Shown piece by piece: positions 1 through 8,047 of a stretch of 64,000 nucleotides of DNA. The DNA is taken from positions 131,173 to 195,172 of the forward strand of contig JACKCR010000010.1 of NCBI GenBank assembly GCA_020633975.1, written 5' to 3'. The position numbers were made by a program, and so were the translations under genes. Within the stretch, counting starts at the first letter, position 1; each line of letters starts with the position of its first letter. The stretch comes from Candidatus Eiseniibacteriota bacterium (GTDB taxonomy: Bacteria; Eisenbacteria; RBG-16-71-46; CAIMUX01). The notes beneath the pieces are model-generated. The model was not told the origin of the DNA and did not search any database. It saw only the letters and a program-made list of their open reading frames with translations.

Positions 1-1131
1 GCCTTCGCCTTCCTGGGCGATGGTGAACGTGTAGAGACCGTAGTCGACTTGATCGTCCTCGGCCGCCGGGAGAGTGTAGGAGACCACGAACCGGTTGCCG
101 CCCAGGGGGAACGGATACTTGAACGCTCCGTAAGGCCACGGCGCGCCGCTCGTGTTGACGTCCGGGGTCAGCGTATCCCAATGGAGGTGACCACCCGCGA
201 GAACGGGGTCGGCCGGGCCCTGTTCCGGCTTCAGCACCGCGATCGGGCCCGCGTCCTCGTTGATCCGAGTCGACTCGATCGCGATGATCCGGCCATCCGG
301 CATCGGCTGCGCGTGGAAGAAGTTCCGTCCATGCGGTCCGAAGTTGTGGAACGTCCCCGTGCCGTCCGGATTCGTGAAGAAGAGCGGAAAGCGGTTCATC
401 GTCCCGAAGTGCTCCCACCGGGTGTAGAGAATCTGCCCGTTGGGAAGGAGAGCCGGGTCGAAGTCGTCTGACTGGTTGTAGCTCAGCCGCTCGATTCCGC
501 TCCCGTCCATCTCGCATCTATATAGATGCTCCGCCGGCGAGTGATTGTACTCGTCCATCTCCCCATCGCGGTTGCTCGTGAAGAGGATGGTGTCGTCCGG
601 CATGTAAACGGGATCGAAGTCGTCCCCGCCACCCGAAGTGACCTGACGGAGATTCTCCCCGGTGACGTCGATCTCGTAGATGTTCCGGTAGCGCGAATCC
701 GACTGCTTCATCGAGAAGAGGATCCGCTCCCCATCGAAGGAGACACACGGATCGGAAACGCTCGCGCCGACGAAGTTCGTGATCGGCGTGACCTCCCCGT
801 CGGGCGAGATCGGCGACAGCTTGTAGAGGTTTCCGGTCGCGCGCGAACGGTTGAGAGTCTCCTCGCCTTCCGTCTTCACGAAGACGAGCGCTTCGGTGGA
901 GTCCTCCTGCTGGATGAGGTCGTCCGGCGCGCTCTCCCTGCACCCGACCATCCCACTCAGAAGTCCCGTCCCGGCGAAGAGAGCCGAGAGGAAATACGCA
1001 CGGACGGAAGAACGCGCGAGGAGAGACGCACGCACGGAAGAGCGCGCGAGGAAGCCGGAGCTTCGGCTCGTCTTCCGGAAGTCACCCCCCCGGGTGTTCA
1101 CCGCTCGGACGTAGCGCATGGAATGGCGCAT
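1..1131 (-). CDS. PD40/TolB-like beta-propeller lipoprotein, HzsA-middle-domain-like (3' end outside window)
   Basis: The frame runs leftwards off the window edge without a stop, so only the N-terminal 377 codons are seen. The start at 1131 has an AAGGAG 10 bases upstream; a second in-frame ATG lies at 1119. A signal peptide ends in a lipobox (SGMVGC), so this is probably an envelope lipoprotein. After it come repeated propeller blades with motifs such as RILFSMKQ, ILFTSNRDG, DDFDPALLPNG and ILYTRWEH. These resemble PD40 repeats and the middle domain of hydrazine synthase alpha-like proteins, which many bacteria carry without making hydrazine. The N-terminal region contains a 30-bp tandem duplication (about 996-1055) giving repeated LARSSVRA. 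Two leftward genes lie upstream. Function is unknown; a sensing or scaffolding role is only a guess. Confidence 0.8.
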   Translation of the reverse strand, partial: MRHSMRYVRAVNTRGGDFRKTSRSSGFLARSSVRASLLARSSVRAYFLSALFAGTGLLSGMVGCRESAPDDLIQQEDSTEALVFVKTEGEETLNRSRATGNLYKLSPISPDGEVTPITNFVGASVSDPCVSFDGERILFSMKQSDSRYRNIYEIDVTGENLRQVTSGGGDDFDPVYMPDDTILFTSNRDGEMDEYNHSPAEHLYRCEMDGSGIERLSYNQSDDFDPALLPNGQILYTRWEHFGTMNRFPLFFTNPDGTGTFHNFGPHGRNFFHAQPMPDGRIIAIESTRINEDAGPIAVLKPEQGPADPVLAGGHLHWDTLTPDVNTSGAPWPYGAFKYPFPLGGNRFVVSYTLPAAEDDQVDYGLYTFTIAQEGEG

Positions 1132-1362
1132 GGATGACACGCTCCTTCGTCGTTCCGGCCCCGTCCCCTTCGTGGCCCGAATGAGTCCTCTACTCGACTG
1201 TTCTGTGTCGCGGCGCGGCCGCAGAGTCCTGGGCCCGGACATCCTGTCCGAGGCCTCGTTTCGTTCGCTCACTGCATTCGGCTACGAGCCCCGTGCGCGT
1301 GCTGCCGATTTCGTCATGTGGCCAAGCGCCCACACGCGTCCTCGACCCGTCACGCCCAGTAG

Positions 1363-2139
1363 CTACAACTCGTCTCCGATCCTTCGGTAGAAGCTGAACC
1401 CGACGGTCAGCTCGTCGTACGCGTAGACGACGTTCTCCTCGGTGTACCGATCCCTGGCAAACACCGAAGTCCGTCTCCATTCCCCACGCAGCGCGACGTC
1501 GTCCCGAAGGTAGAGCTCGAGGCCCGCGCCACCGGCCAGCGCGTTCTCCGTGACCGGATCAGCGTTGACGGACGGCCCCGGGTAGACGAGCACGACGCCG
1601 AATCCCCCAGTCAGGTACGGCTGGAGCCGAAACGGAACGGGGTACCGGACCTGCGCGTTGAGCATGTTGAAGAGGGCATGCACCGACTTGCCCTTGTTGT
1701 GCGCGATGTACGCCTCCCAACCGAGCCATGGGTTGGGGTTGTAGGCCAAGCGCAACGTATAGAGGGGCTCGTCTCCCATCTGGCCAACGCCAGGACTGAA
1801 GGCGAGTCTGTGGAGGAACGGGCGAGGGCCCGGCTCCAGCGAAAAGGTCCGTCCCGCCAGGCTCGGAACCAACGGCTCGAGCCCGGGGGACGGCGGAGCA
1901 GACGGGATCAGGGGCGAGGCGAGCGCATCTCGGGAGGAAGACGCGCTCGTGTCGACCCTAACGGTGTCCGTTCCGGAAACCGAGATGTCCAGGGTGGCCA
2001 GAGCACCCCGCGCGTCGGCGGTGGTGGTGCCATTCTCGGTGCTGAGGACGACGGAGTGTTCCGGTGTACCCCCACCCTGGACGTTGCAGGCAAAGCCTGC
2101 GATCGCTGAGCAGACGATCATGAACGAGAGGACCCTCAT
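1363..2139 (-). CDS. Outer-membrane beta-barrel-like lipoprotein
   Basis: The 258-residue protein starts with a lipoprotein signal (MRVLSFMIVCSAIAGFAC, Cys18). A low-complexity Ser/Thr/Pro linker follows. The last 150 residues look like an eight-stranded outer-membrane barrel, with alternating aromatic strands, a PYLTGGFGVVLVYPG segment and a terminal VGFSFYRR strand. The start codon overlaps the stop of the upstream cytochrome-like gene as ATGA, so the two are translationally coupled. Specific ligand or role unknown. Lipid attachment and a barrel in one chain is unusual; the Cys could instead be fortuitous, with cleavage by signal peptidase I. Confidence 0.75.
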   Translation of the reverse strand: MRVLSFMIVCSAIAGFACNVQGGGTPEHSVVLSTENGTTTADARGALATLDISVSGTDTVRVDTSASSSRDALASPLIPSAPPSPGLEPLVPSLAGRTFSLEPGPRPFLHRLAFSPGVGQMGDEPLYTLRLAYNPNPWLGWEAYIAHNKGKSVHALFNMLNAQVRYPVPFRLQPYLTGGFGVVLVYPGPSVNADPVTENALAGGAGLELYLRDDVALRGEWRRTSVFARDRYTEENVVYAYDELTVGFSFYRRIGDEL

Positions 2140-2573
2140 CTGTAGGTCCCCCCATGGACCCAGTCGCTAAGCACGCGATAGCGTGGATCGTCGACGTCAG
2201 AGAACGGCTGGTACTCGTGCCGCGTCCCCCCTGCCGTTTCTGCCAGCGGCTTCCTCAGCAGCGGACTCTGGTCGAGATCGAAGGGATAGACCTGCAGCTT
2301 CGTCTCCTCGAAGTCGAGCTCCAGATTCTTCTCCTCGATCGGCGACAGTCGATAGCTCCCGCGGATCCCGCCGCCGTGGCAGTCCCCTCCAGCGCTGCAT
2401 CCCGCAGCGTCCAGCACCGGTTGGACCTCCGTGGCAAACGTCTCGAAGGACAGCTCGTAGTCGAGCCCACCCCCTGGTGGATCCGGAGCCTCGGTCGGCG
2501 ATCCACAATGGACACCTCCCAAGACTCCGAGCGTCGCGAGGGTCAGGAGCCTCGGGTCGACACGCCGTTCCAT
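2136..2573 (-). CDS. Cytochrome-c-like small lipoprotein
   Basis: The 145-residue product is preceded by a lipoprotein signal (MERRVDPRLLTLATLGVLGG, then HC). The body begins FATEVQPVLDAAGCSAGGDC-H, which matches the opening of planctomycete- and myxobacterial-type cytochrome c domains (F..V.PVL...C...CH). Here the two Cys are separated by five residues rather than the usual two, so haem attachment is uncertain. The chosen ATG at 2573 gives the cleanest signal peptide; the same frame is open for 25 more codons upstream. The stop overlaps the start of the next leftward gene. A redox or structural role alongside the barrel and propeller lipoproteins is inferred from position. Confidence 0.65.
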   Translation of the reverse strand: MERRVDPRLLTLATLGVLGGVHCGSPTEAPDPPGGGLDYELSFETFATEVQPVLDAAGCSAGGDCHGGGIRGSYRLSPIEEKNLELDFEETKLQVYPFDLDQSPLLRKPLAETAGGTRHEYQPFSDVDDPRYRVLSDWVHGGTYR

Positions 2574-3309
2574 TCGGAAACGGCAACGAGTGCGGAGCAG
2601 CTCTCCCCAGATGCAGCTTGACTCTGTCGACCGTCGGCTTCTGACCATCGCATCGCCCGGGTTGTGCCCGGACGAAGCCGGGCCCGATCCTCGCCGCGTA
2701 CGTTCGCGGACTCATCTGTCCAGTACGCAAGGAACGGTCCAACACGTGGGCCATCGTTCCCAGCATTCGCCATGATCACGGAACGCGCGCGGGAGCCTCG
2801 ATTTCCGGGGGAATGGGCGAAGGATGCACGCCCCTGAGTTGGGGCAAACCGCGTGCGGCGTCTCTCCCAAGGTGTTACGAAACTACCTGGCGGATCGCTT
2901 CTCCACAGGCGGCAGTTCTTTCCCCTGGACGGGCACGCCGCATTCCTCCATCGCTCCTCGCACGGAGCAGACCCGAGAAGGAGTCGTGATCCTCGGGTTG
3001 AGCAGATGCGAACGCCGAGAGCAACGAAGCGCAGGCTCCCGCGCTCTCGTCAGGCACCGAACATTTCTTCGTATTCCAGCCCGAACCTACCCACCCCGCA
3101 CGAAACGGGCGGAACCAGGGACATTGCGGCGGGGTGCCTGTGCCCGTACTTCCGGCCAATGCGATTCGCGGGGCCGGAAGAGGAGGGAGTTTCCCCGGTG
3201 CGCCGGGTGAGGATAGACTCCGCGGTCCATAGTAGAAGCGTAAGGACGGGCCGGCTCGAGTTCGAGCCGATCTGGCCCACAGTCACCCAGCCGCAAGGAG
3301 CCCGATTCG
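2574..3309. other. Long intergenic region between divergent genes
   Basis: About 730 bases separate the leftward cytochrome-like gene from the rightward cyclophilin gene. Several open frames cross it on both strands, but none has a ribosome site, recognisable motif or signal peptide. The last part must hold the cyclophilin promoter and a clear AAGGAG 10 bases before its ATG. I see no RNA gene or repeat here. Confidence 0.5.
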
Positions 3310-4056
3310 ATGAACCGACTCGCGATCACCCTGTTCGCATCCGCCGCCGTCTGCGCCCTTTCCTCCGCCTCGTCTGCGGGGCTCGGGGACACGGCGATCG
3401 ACCTCTCGGCGCAGATGACGATCGCTGCGGACGAGCACGCCGCCACCGAGATGGCACCGCTCGTGGAGAATGACAAGGCCGTCGCCGCGATCGACGCGCA
3501 GATCAAGGGTATCGACACCACCGCCCAAGGATGGCGCACCAAGCTCCCGATGCCGAAGGTCGTGGAGTTCGACAAGGACCACGACTACTTCGTCCGGATG
3601 GAGACGAACAAGGGCCCGATCCTGATCAAGTTCCTCCCGGACGTCGCCCCGATGCACGTGACCGCGTTCATGTACCTCACGAAGCTCGGCTTCTACGATG
3701 GACTCAACTTCCACCGCGTCATCACCGGCTTCATGGCTCAGGGTGGAGATCCGCTCGGCAACGGCCGCGGCGGCCCAGGCTACGGCTTCGGTGGCGAATT
3801 CGACCCGGGTGTGAAGCACAACCGTCCGGGCCTTCTCTCGATGGCGAACACCGGTCAGCCGAACTCCGACGGCAGCCAGTTCTTCCTCACCTTCGTCCCG
3901 ACTCCGTGGCTCGATGGCAAGCACACGATCTTCGGCGAAGTGGTCGAAGGTATGGATACGGTGAAGGCGCTCGAAGCGGTCGGCTCCAAGGGCGGACAGA
4001 CTTCCGAGCCGGTCGGCATGCAGGTCGTGAAGGTCGAGGTTCGTAAGAAGTCCTGA
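3310..4056 (+). CDS. Exported cyclophilin-type peptidyl-prolyl isomerase
   Basis: The 248-residue protein has a signal peptide (about residues 1-23, AGLG after the cleavage site), a 65-residue N-terminal segment, and a cyclophilin domain from about 92 to 245. Family motifs are present: [17 protein letters not shown] (FHR at 134-136), the [11 protein letters not shown] active-site strand and [12 protein letters not shown]. It should catalyse cis-trans isomerisation of X-Pro bonds in the periplasm and assist folding of secreted proteins. The start has AAGGAG at ideal spacing. The gene appears monocistronic: it is followed by a 14-bp repeat array and a strong terminator hairpin. Confidence 0.93.
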   Translation: MNRLAITLFASAAVCALSSASSAGLGDTAIDLSAQMTIAADEHAATEMAPLVENDKAVAAIDAQIKGIDTTAQGWRTKLPMPKVVEFDKDHDYFVRMETNKGPILIKFLPDVAPMHVTAFMYLTKLGFYDGLNFHRVITGFMAQGGDPLGNGRGGPGYGFGGEFDPGVKHNRPGLLSMANTGQPNSDGSQFFLTFVPTPWLDGKHTIFGEVVEGMDTVKALEAVGSKGGQTSEPVGMQVVKVEVRKKS

Positions 4057-4125
4057 TCGTTCCTTGCATCCGCGGACGCGTCGGCATGAAGCACGCGTCA
4101 TCGAACGCGGTGCGGAACTGCGACG

Positions 4126-4251
4126 CGACCCGATCGACACGATCCAATTGATACGACCCGATAGACGCGATCCGATAGACGCGACCCGACAGACGCGATC
4201 TGCTAGACGCGATCCGCCAGACGCGACCCAACAGACGCGATCCGCTACGTA
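4126..4251. repeat. Nine tandem copies of a 14-bp degenerate repeat
   Basis: Units follow the pattern CGAYCCGMYAGACG and run without spacers: 4126, 4140, 4154, 4168, 4182, 4196, 4210, 4224 and 4238. The middle copies differ at one to three positions, the outer two more. The array starts 70 bases after the cyclophilin stop and ends at a terminator. No gene lies in it. Confidence 0.9.
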
Positions 4252-4254
4252 GAG

Positions 4255-4296
4255 AGACCCCGTCACTGTTTCAACCAGAACGGTGACAGGGTCTTT
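4255..4296 (+). terminator. Strong hairpin terminator after cyclophilin gene
   Basis: The arms AGACCCCGTCAC (4255-4266) and GTGACAGGGTCT (4283-4294) pair with one C-A mismatch. The stem continues inward with TGTTT against GAACG (two G-T pairs), leaving a six-base loop CAACCA. A short T run (4294-4296) follows. It ends transcription from the cyclophilin gene and its repeat array. Confidence 0.75.
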
Positions 4297-4488
4297 CGCG
4301 TTCTTCGGCACGAGCCCGTCAGCGGGTTGCCACTCCGGAACGAACGTACTGTGGGAGTGACACCTTTCCCCGGAAGCGTCCCCCCGTTTCCTACCGAGTC
4401 CCCCTCGCCCCCACCGACACTTCCAGTAGGCCAAGCGCCGCCCGCAACGAGGAGCATGGACTCGACACACCTCGAAAGGAGGAGTGCA

Positions 4489-5274
4489 ATGCGACGCTTC
4501 CCACGCCTTCCCCGTCTCGCGTACGTCACGTTCGTACTGGCTCTCCCGCTGGGGTTCCAGCCCACTCGGACTGACTCCACGGCTCTCTCGGTGGGAGTCT
4601 TCGGAGGCACCGGAGAGGCGGTCGCGATTCTGCGCGACTGTAGCGGCCATTCGCTCGCACAGTCCACTGTCCACTTCCGCGAGACCGCGTTCGCGTTCGG
4701 CTTCACCCAAGCCGACTACGACAACGTGGTCACGGTCGGAATCCGAGGTGGCCGGTTCGAGAGCGACGACGTCCTCGATCCGGACCACCTGGAAGAAAGC
4801 AGGCACTTCGATCGTTGGTATCTGAATCCCCACGTCGCCATCGAAGGCGAGACGTTCGGTGTAGGGTTTGGACTCATCGCGCCCGGAGTGGTCGCGCATG
4901 TGCGCGAGCTCGGCGGACCGGATGAGAGCGTTGCTCGAAAAAACAGCCGAACGCAGATCCCGCTCTCAGGCCACCTCCGGGTGGGACAGCGCAACGATGT
5001 CTACATGCAGGCGAGCCTAGCGGAGAACACACCGATCTACTCCGGCGGCGGGCTCTTCAACATCGGCCTCGGCTACCAGGTCATGAACGGCGCGCGGGGC
5101 TTCACCGGCTTCTCCACGGGTTTCTACGAGCAGCCTGCGATGCTCCAGCAAGCCTCCATCGACGTTCCTTCCACTCCGATCCAGGTCCAGCTCTCCACTC
5201 GCTTCGGCGGGTTTGGAAACGACCCGGAGTCAGGTGGATCCGTGGGGCTGGTCTACTCCCCCGGCGCCCGATAG
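4489..5274 (+). CDS. Secreted protein of unknown function
   Basis: I do not recognise this 261-residue protein. The ATG at 4489 has a strong AAAGGAGG six bases upstream. The N-terminus MRRFPRLPRLAYVTFVLALP is a signal peptide with no lipobox. The mature part is rich in Gly and beta-branched residues (VTVGIRGGRFESDD, FGVGFGLIAPGVV, GGLFNIGLGYQVM, LSTRFGGFG, final SVGLVYSPGAR), which fits an all-beta, possibly barrel, envelope protein. A longer upstream extension of the frame is Pro-rich and lacks a ribosome site, so I excluded it. The TetR gene follows after 35 bases. Confidence 0.7.
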   Translation: MRRFPRLPRLAYVTFVLALPLGFQPTRTDSTALSVGVFGGTGEAVAILRDCSGHSLAQSTVHFRETAFAFGFTQADYDNVVTVGIRGGRFESDDVLDPDHLEESRHFDRWYLNPHVAIEGETFGVGFGLIAPGVVAHVRELGGPDESVARKNSRTQIPLSGHLRVGQRNDVYMQASLAENTPIYSGGGLFNIGLGYQVMNGARGFTGFSTGFYEQPAMLQQASIDVPSTPIQVQLSTRFGGFGNDPESGGSVGLVYSPGAR

Positions 5275-5309
5275 CGGCAGAGCAACCGTTCCGATACACT
5301 GGACATACG

Positions 5310-5900
5310 ATGGAACAACGCGACAAGTCCGAGAAGGTCGAAGCCGTCGCCGAGTGGACGCTTCGCATCATCGACGCCCACGGACTCGACGGCGTGAGCA
5401 TCGCTCGCGTTGCCCGCGCCGCATCGGTCTCTCGTCCGTGGATGTACAAGTACGTGGGACGCGGGAAGGAGGAGCTGATCGAAGTAGCGGTGAGACGGTT
5501 CGGGATGCTCATCTCCGGCCTCGACCGACGGCCCCGGCTCGATTCGCGGGAGAACTGGGTACACGACACCATGGCGAACACGCAGAGGCTCTTTCTCAAC
5601 TCGAGAGAGCGTCCGTGGATGCTGCGTCTCTACTACCGGTTCAAAGGGACCCACACCGTGCTCGGCGAGGTAATCGCCGATCTCGAGTCTCGATACCTGG
5701 GGGCCCACACCCGTGAGATCGCCGAAGTGTGGGGAATGCCCGAAGAGGAGTCTCGCATCCTCGCCGAGTCCCTCATGGCCGCCCGACTGGGAATGGCCCA
5801 CCGCTACCAGTATCGAGAGGAAGTCGAGGAAGACGATCGAGGACGGTTCTTCGCCCTCCTCCGCCGCTGGCTGAGCGGCATCTCCCCCGGTACTCCGTAA
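5310..5900 (+). CDS. TetR-family transcriptional regulator
   Basis: The 196-residue product has the TetR arrangement. An N-terminal helix-turn-helix (about residues 10-55) includes AEWTLRIIDAHGLDGVSIARVARAA, then VSRPWMYKYVGRGKEELIEVA where the family usually has SxxTLYxHFxxKExL. An all-helical ligand-binding domain follows. It should bind an operator as a dimer and release it on binding a small molecule that cannot be predicted. Natural targets are its neighbours: the unknown secreted protein just upstream or the membrane-anchored gene just downstream. No obvious palindromic operator was identified. Confidence 0.88.
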   Translation: MEQRDKSEKVEAVAEWTLRIIDAHGLDGVSIARVARAASVSRPWMYKYVGRGKEELIEVAVRRFGMLISGLDRRPRLDSRENWVHDTMANTQRLFLNSRERPWMLRLYYRFKGTHTVLGEVIADLESRYLGAHTREIAEVWGMPEEESRILAESLMAARLGMAHRYQYREEVEEDDRGRFFALLRRWLSGISPGTP

Positions 5901-5940
5901 CGAAGCCGCCTCGGCCCGACCGCGTGCCCGATCTCGCCGT

Positions 5941-6765
5941 ATGCTATCCTCGTTGATCGTCGCATTCGACGAGCCGGACGGAACAATCTCAAGCCAAGGG
6001 CAGACTCACACCGTGGGACGAGGCTCCATCCCAACAACCCAGGCGAGACGAGCGTCTCGCCGTACCTCCTTCCTCATCGCCGGGGGGGCGGTGATCCTGC
6101 TAGGGACGATCGTCTTCCTTTCGCAGCAGCGATCGGCGCAGCCCATCGATTCGACGGAGCCATCGCCGGTCTTGGATCCGGCGCGGGCGCGGGCCGAGAA
6201 CACCGCCCGCCCCGCCCGCCCCACCGCATCTCCGGGACCGTCTCTCGAAGCGCTCTCGGCGGTGAAGACACTCCTCTCGGCTCAGCAGTTCCTTCTCGCC
6301 ACGCCGGCGCGGTACGAACCGTTCGGTGAGGACCTCACGTTCGATCGCGGCTACATCCTCGTCTTCGAGACGGATCCGAAGATCTCGCTCGCCAGCATCG
6401 AGAAGAGACCCGTGCTCTACATCGGAGCGGTGCCTGCAGAGGTGTTCGATGTTTCACCGTCTTCGGGAAGAGTGATTGCATTCGCTCCCGGTGACATCGA
6501 CCTGGCAGAGACTCCGATCTTCTTCGGCTCGACGCTCCCGGCCGAGAAGGTGGACGCCACCCGAGGGCGGGCCGAGCGGGACGCTGCGATCGCACTCGGT
6601 GTCTCTCCGCCCCCGGCTCACGAGCTCGCTGGCGCAGTCGCAGCAGGCGGCGCATTGCTCCAAGCTCGCGACATCGGTGAGCTGACGAGGCACCTGGGTG
6701 ACATCCGTGCTGCCTGGTCCAAGGTCGATGCTGGCTCCGTCCGAATCGGGAGTCGGTCCCAGTAG
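5941..6765 (+). CDS. Membrane-anchored protein, C-terminus abutting an insertion sequence
   Basis: I do not recognise this 274-residue protein. A basic N-terminus is followed by one membrane segment (about residues 43-63, SFLIAGGAVILLGTIVFLSQ), a Pro/Ala-rich linker and a soluble domain with FDRGYILVFETDPKISLASI and VIAFAPGDIDLAETPIFFG. The start is uncertain: no ribosome site precedes the ATG at 5941, and a GTG at 6013 is an alternative. The stop codon TAG (6763-6765) is the first three bases of the left inverted repeat of the insertion sequence, so the native C-terminus may have been cut off or extended by the insertion. Confidence 0.6.
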   Translation: MLSSLIVAFDEPDGTISSQGQTHTVGRGSIPTTQARRASRRTSFLIAGGAVILLGTIVFLSQQRSAQPIDSTEPSPVLDPARARAENTARPARPTASPGPSLEALSAVKTLLSAQQFLLATPARYEPFGEDLTFDRGYILVFETDPKISLASIEKRPVLYIGAVPAEVFDVSPSSGRVIAFAPGDIDLAETPIFFGSTLPAEKVDATRGRAERDAAIALGVSPPPAHELAGAVAAGGALLQARDIGELTRHLGDIRAAWSKVDAGSVRIGSRSQ

Positions 6766-8047
6766 GTTGTGGCGAGGAGATTGCGGATACCCCGGCACGC
6801 TAGACGCTTGCAGTGAGGTATGCGCGTCTCCCGTCCGACATCCGAAGCCCCCCGCCCCTCGTTCCAACCCCAGTTCTGTCCCAACAGGCAGTGTCCCTTT
6901 CACTTGCCCAAGGGACGAACCTGGCATTGGGTTCGGGACGGCTGGTTCACCCGACCTTCTGACCAGCGTCGGTTCCAGCGCTTCCTCTGCCGACATTGCG
7001 GTCGGCGCTTCTCTACTCGCACCTACTCGACGACCTACTGGCTCCAGAGGCGACGACTCCTCGCCGAAGTGGCTCAGCACCTTTCCAACGGCACTGCGCT
7101 ACGACAGGCCGGGCGGATCCTCAAGGTCCCGCATGCCACTGTCGCCCTTCACCAAGCCCGACTCGGTCGCCACTGCTTACTCTTTCAGTCTCAACTCCTT
7201 GCTGACTCTCAGATCAAGGAACCGGTCGTAGTCGACGGCTTCGAGACCTTCGAGTACTCCCAGTACTTCCCCTTCCACGTGAATCTCGCGGTCGGACAGG
7301 ACTCCTGGTTCCTCTATGCGTTCACGGACAGTCCTCTTCGGAGAAAGGGAAGCATGACTCCGGTCCAGAAACAGGTGCGGCAGGAACTCGAACGCCGACT
7401 CGGTCGCCCGGATCCCAAAGCCATCGAGACAGGAATGGCCGAACTCCTCGAGCTGCTGGTGGACCGAAGTACGGGTCCGCTCGAACTTCACAGCGACGAG
7501 CACCCTGCCTACCTCAGGTCTATCCGCAGAGTCTTGCGTGCGCGACCAGGGAGCCAGATCGATCATCGCCGAACACCCTCGAAGGAAGCACGGACGCATG
7601 CCAACCCGCTCTTCGCGGTCAACCTGACGGATCTCCTGATCCGGCACAGCCACGCCAACCATCGTCGGGAGACAATCGCATTCTCGAAGCGTCGAATGGG
7701 TGCCATCGAGAGGTTGTCGTTCTTCATGGTGTGGAGGAACTGCATCAAACGAAGACGGGAGAAAGGAGGTCCGGAAACGACCGCGATGAAGGTCGGTCTC
7801 CTGGACCGACCGCTGACGTGGTCAGACATCCTGAAGCGGCGTCTCTTCCCGATTCAACACTCGCTACCACGGGCGTGGCAGACCTACTACGAGAAGAGAG
7901 TGTTCACGCCGATCCTGGGAGACCAGCAGAGGGTTCACGAACTCAAGTACGCCTTCTGACGTTCGGCTGCTCATGTCAATCAAGGTCCAGTAGCCGGGAA
8001 GGACTGCCGAACGAGGCGGCTGTCCGCAATCTTCCGGCCACAACCTA
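6763..8047. mobile_element. Insertion sequence with 27-bp imperfect terminal inverted repeats
   Basis: The left repeat (6763-6789) begins TAGGTTGTGGC and ends AGATTGCGGATA. The right repeat (8021-8047, reverse complement) begins TAGGTTGTGGC and ends AGATTGCGGACA. They agree at 23 of 27 positions. The element is about 1285 bp and holds one transposase gene. No 8-9-bp target duplication is visible outside the repeats. A TA on each side is compatible with a TA target if the true ends are GGTTGTGG and CCACAACC. The family is not certain. Confidence 0.85.
6820..7959 (+). CDS. Zinc-ribbon transposase of the insertion sequence
   Basis: The 379-residue protein has an N-terminal zinc ribbon (CPNRQC, then FLCRHCGRRF, about residues 24-66), like the InsA/COG3677 type. 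A helical segment with helix-turn-helix character follows (GRILKVPHATVALHQARLGR). The catalytic part is DDE-like: VVVDGFETF, LELHSDEHPAY and RRETIAFSKRRMG supply candidate Asp, Asp and Glu. The protein is basic and shows no frameshift or internal stop, so it could still be active. The start has AGTGAGG just upstream and lies 30 bases inside the left inverted repeat. Confidence 0.82.
   Translation: MRVSRPTSEAPRPSFQPQFCPNRQCPFHLPKGRTWHWVRDGWFTRPSDQRRFQRFLCRHCGRRFSTRTYSTTYWLQRRRLLAEVAQHLSNGTALRQAGRILKVPHATVALHQARLGRHCLLFQSQLLADSQIKEPVVVDGFETFEYSQYFPFHVNLAVGQDSWFLYAFTDSPLRRKGSMTPVQKQVRQELERRLGRPDPKAIETGMAELLELLVDRSTGPLELHSDEHPAYLRSIRRVLRARPGSQIDHRRTPSKEARTHANPLFAVNLTDLLIRHSHANHRRETIAFSKRRMGAIERLSFFMVWRNCIKRRREKGGPETTAMKVGLLDRPLTWSDILKRRLFPIQHSLPRAWQTYYEKRVFTPILGDQQRVHELKYAF

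Noticed and set aside
4126-4251. CRISPR array
   Set aside because: Units are 14 bp, directly adjacent, degenerate and without spacers; no cas genes are present.
3283-4899. A 538-codon open frame on the - strand opposite cyclophilin and the secreted protein
   Set aside because: It crosses the 14-bp repeat array and the terminator hairpin and mirrors two real genes; no domain is visible.
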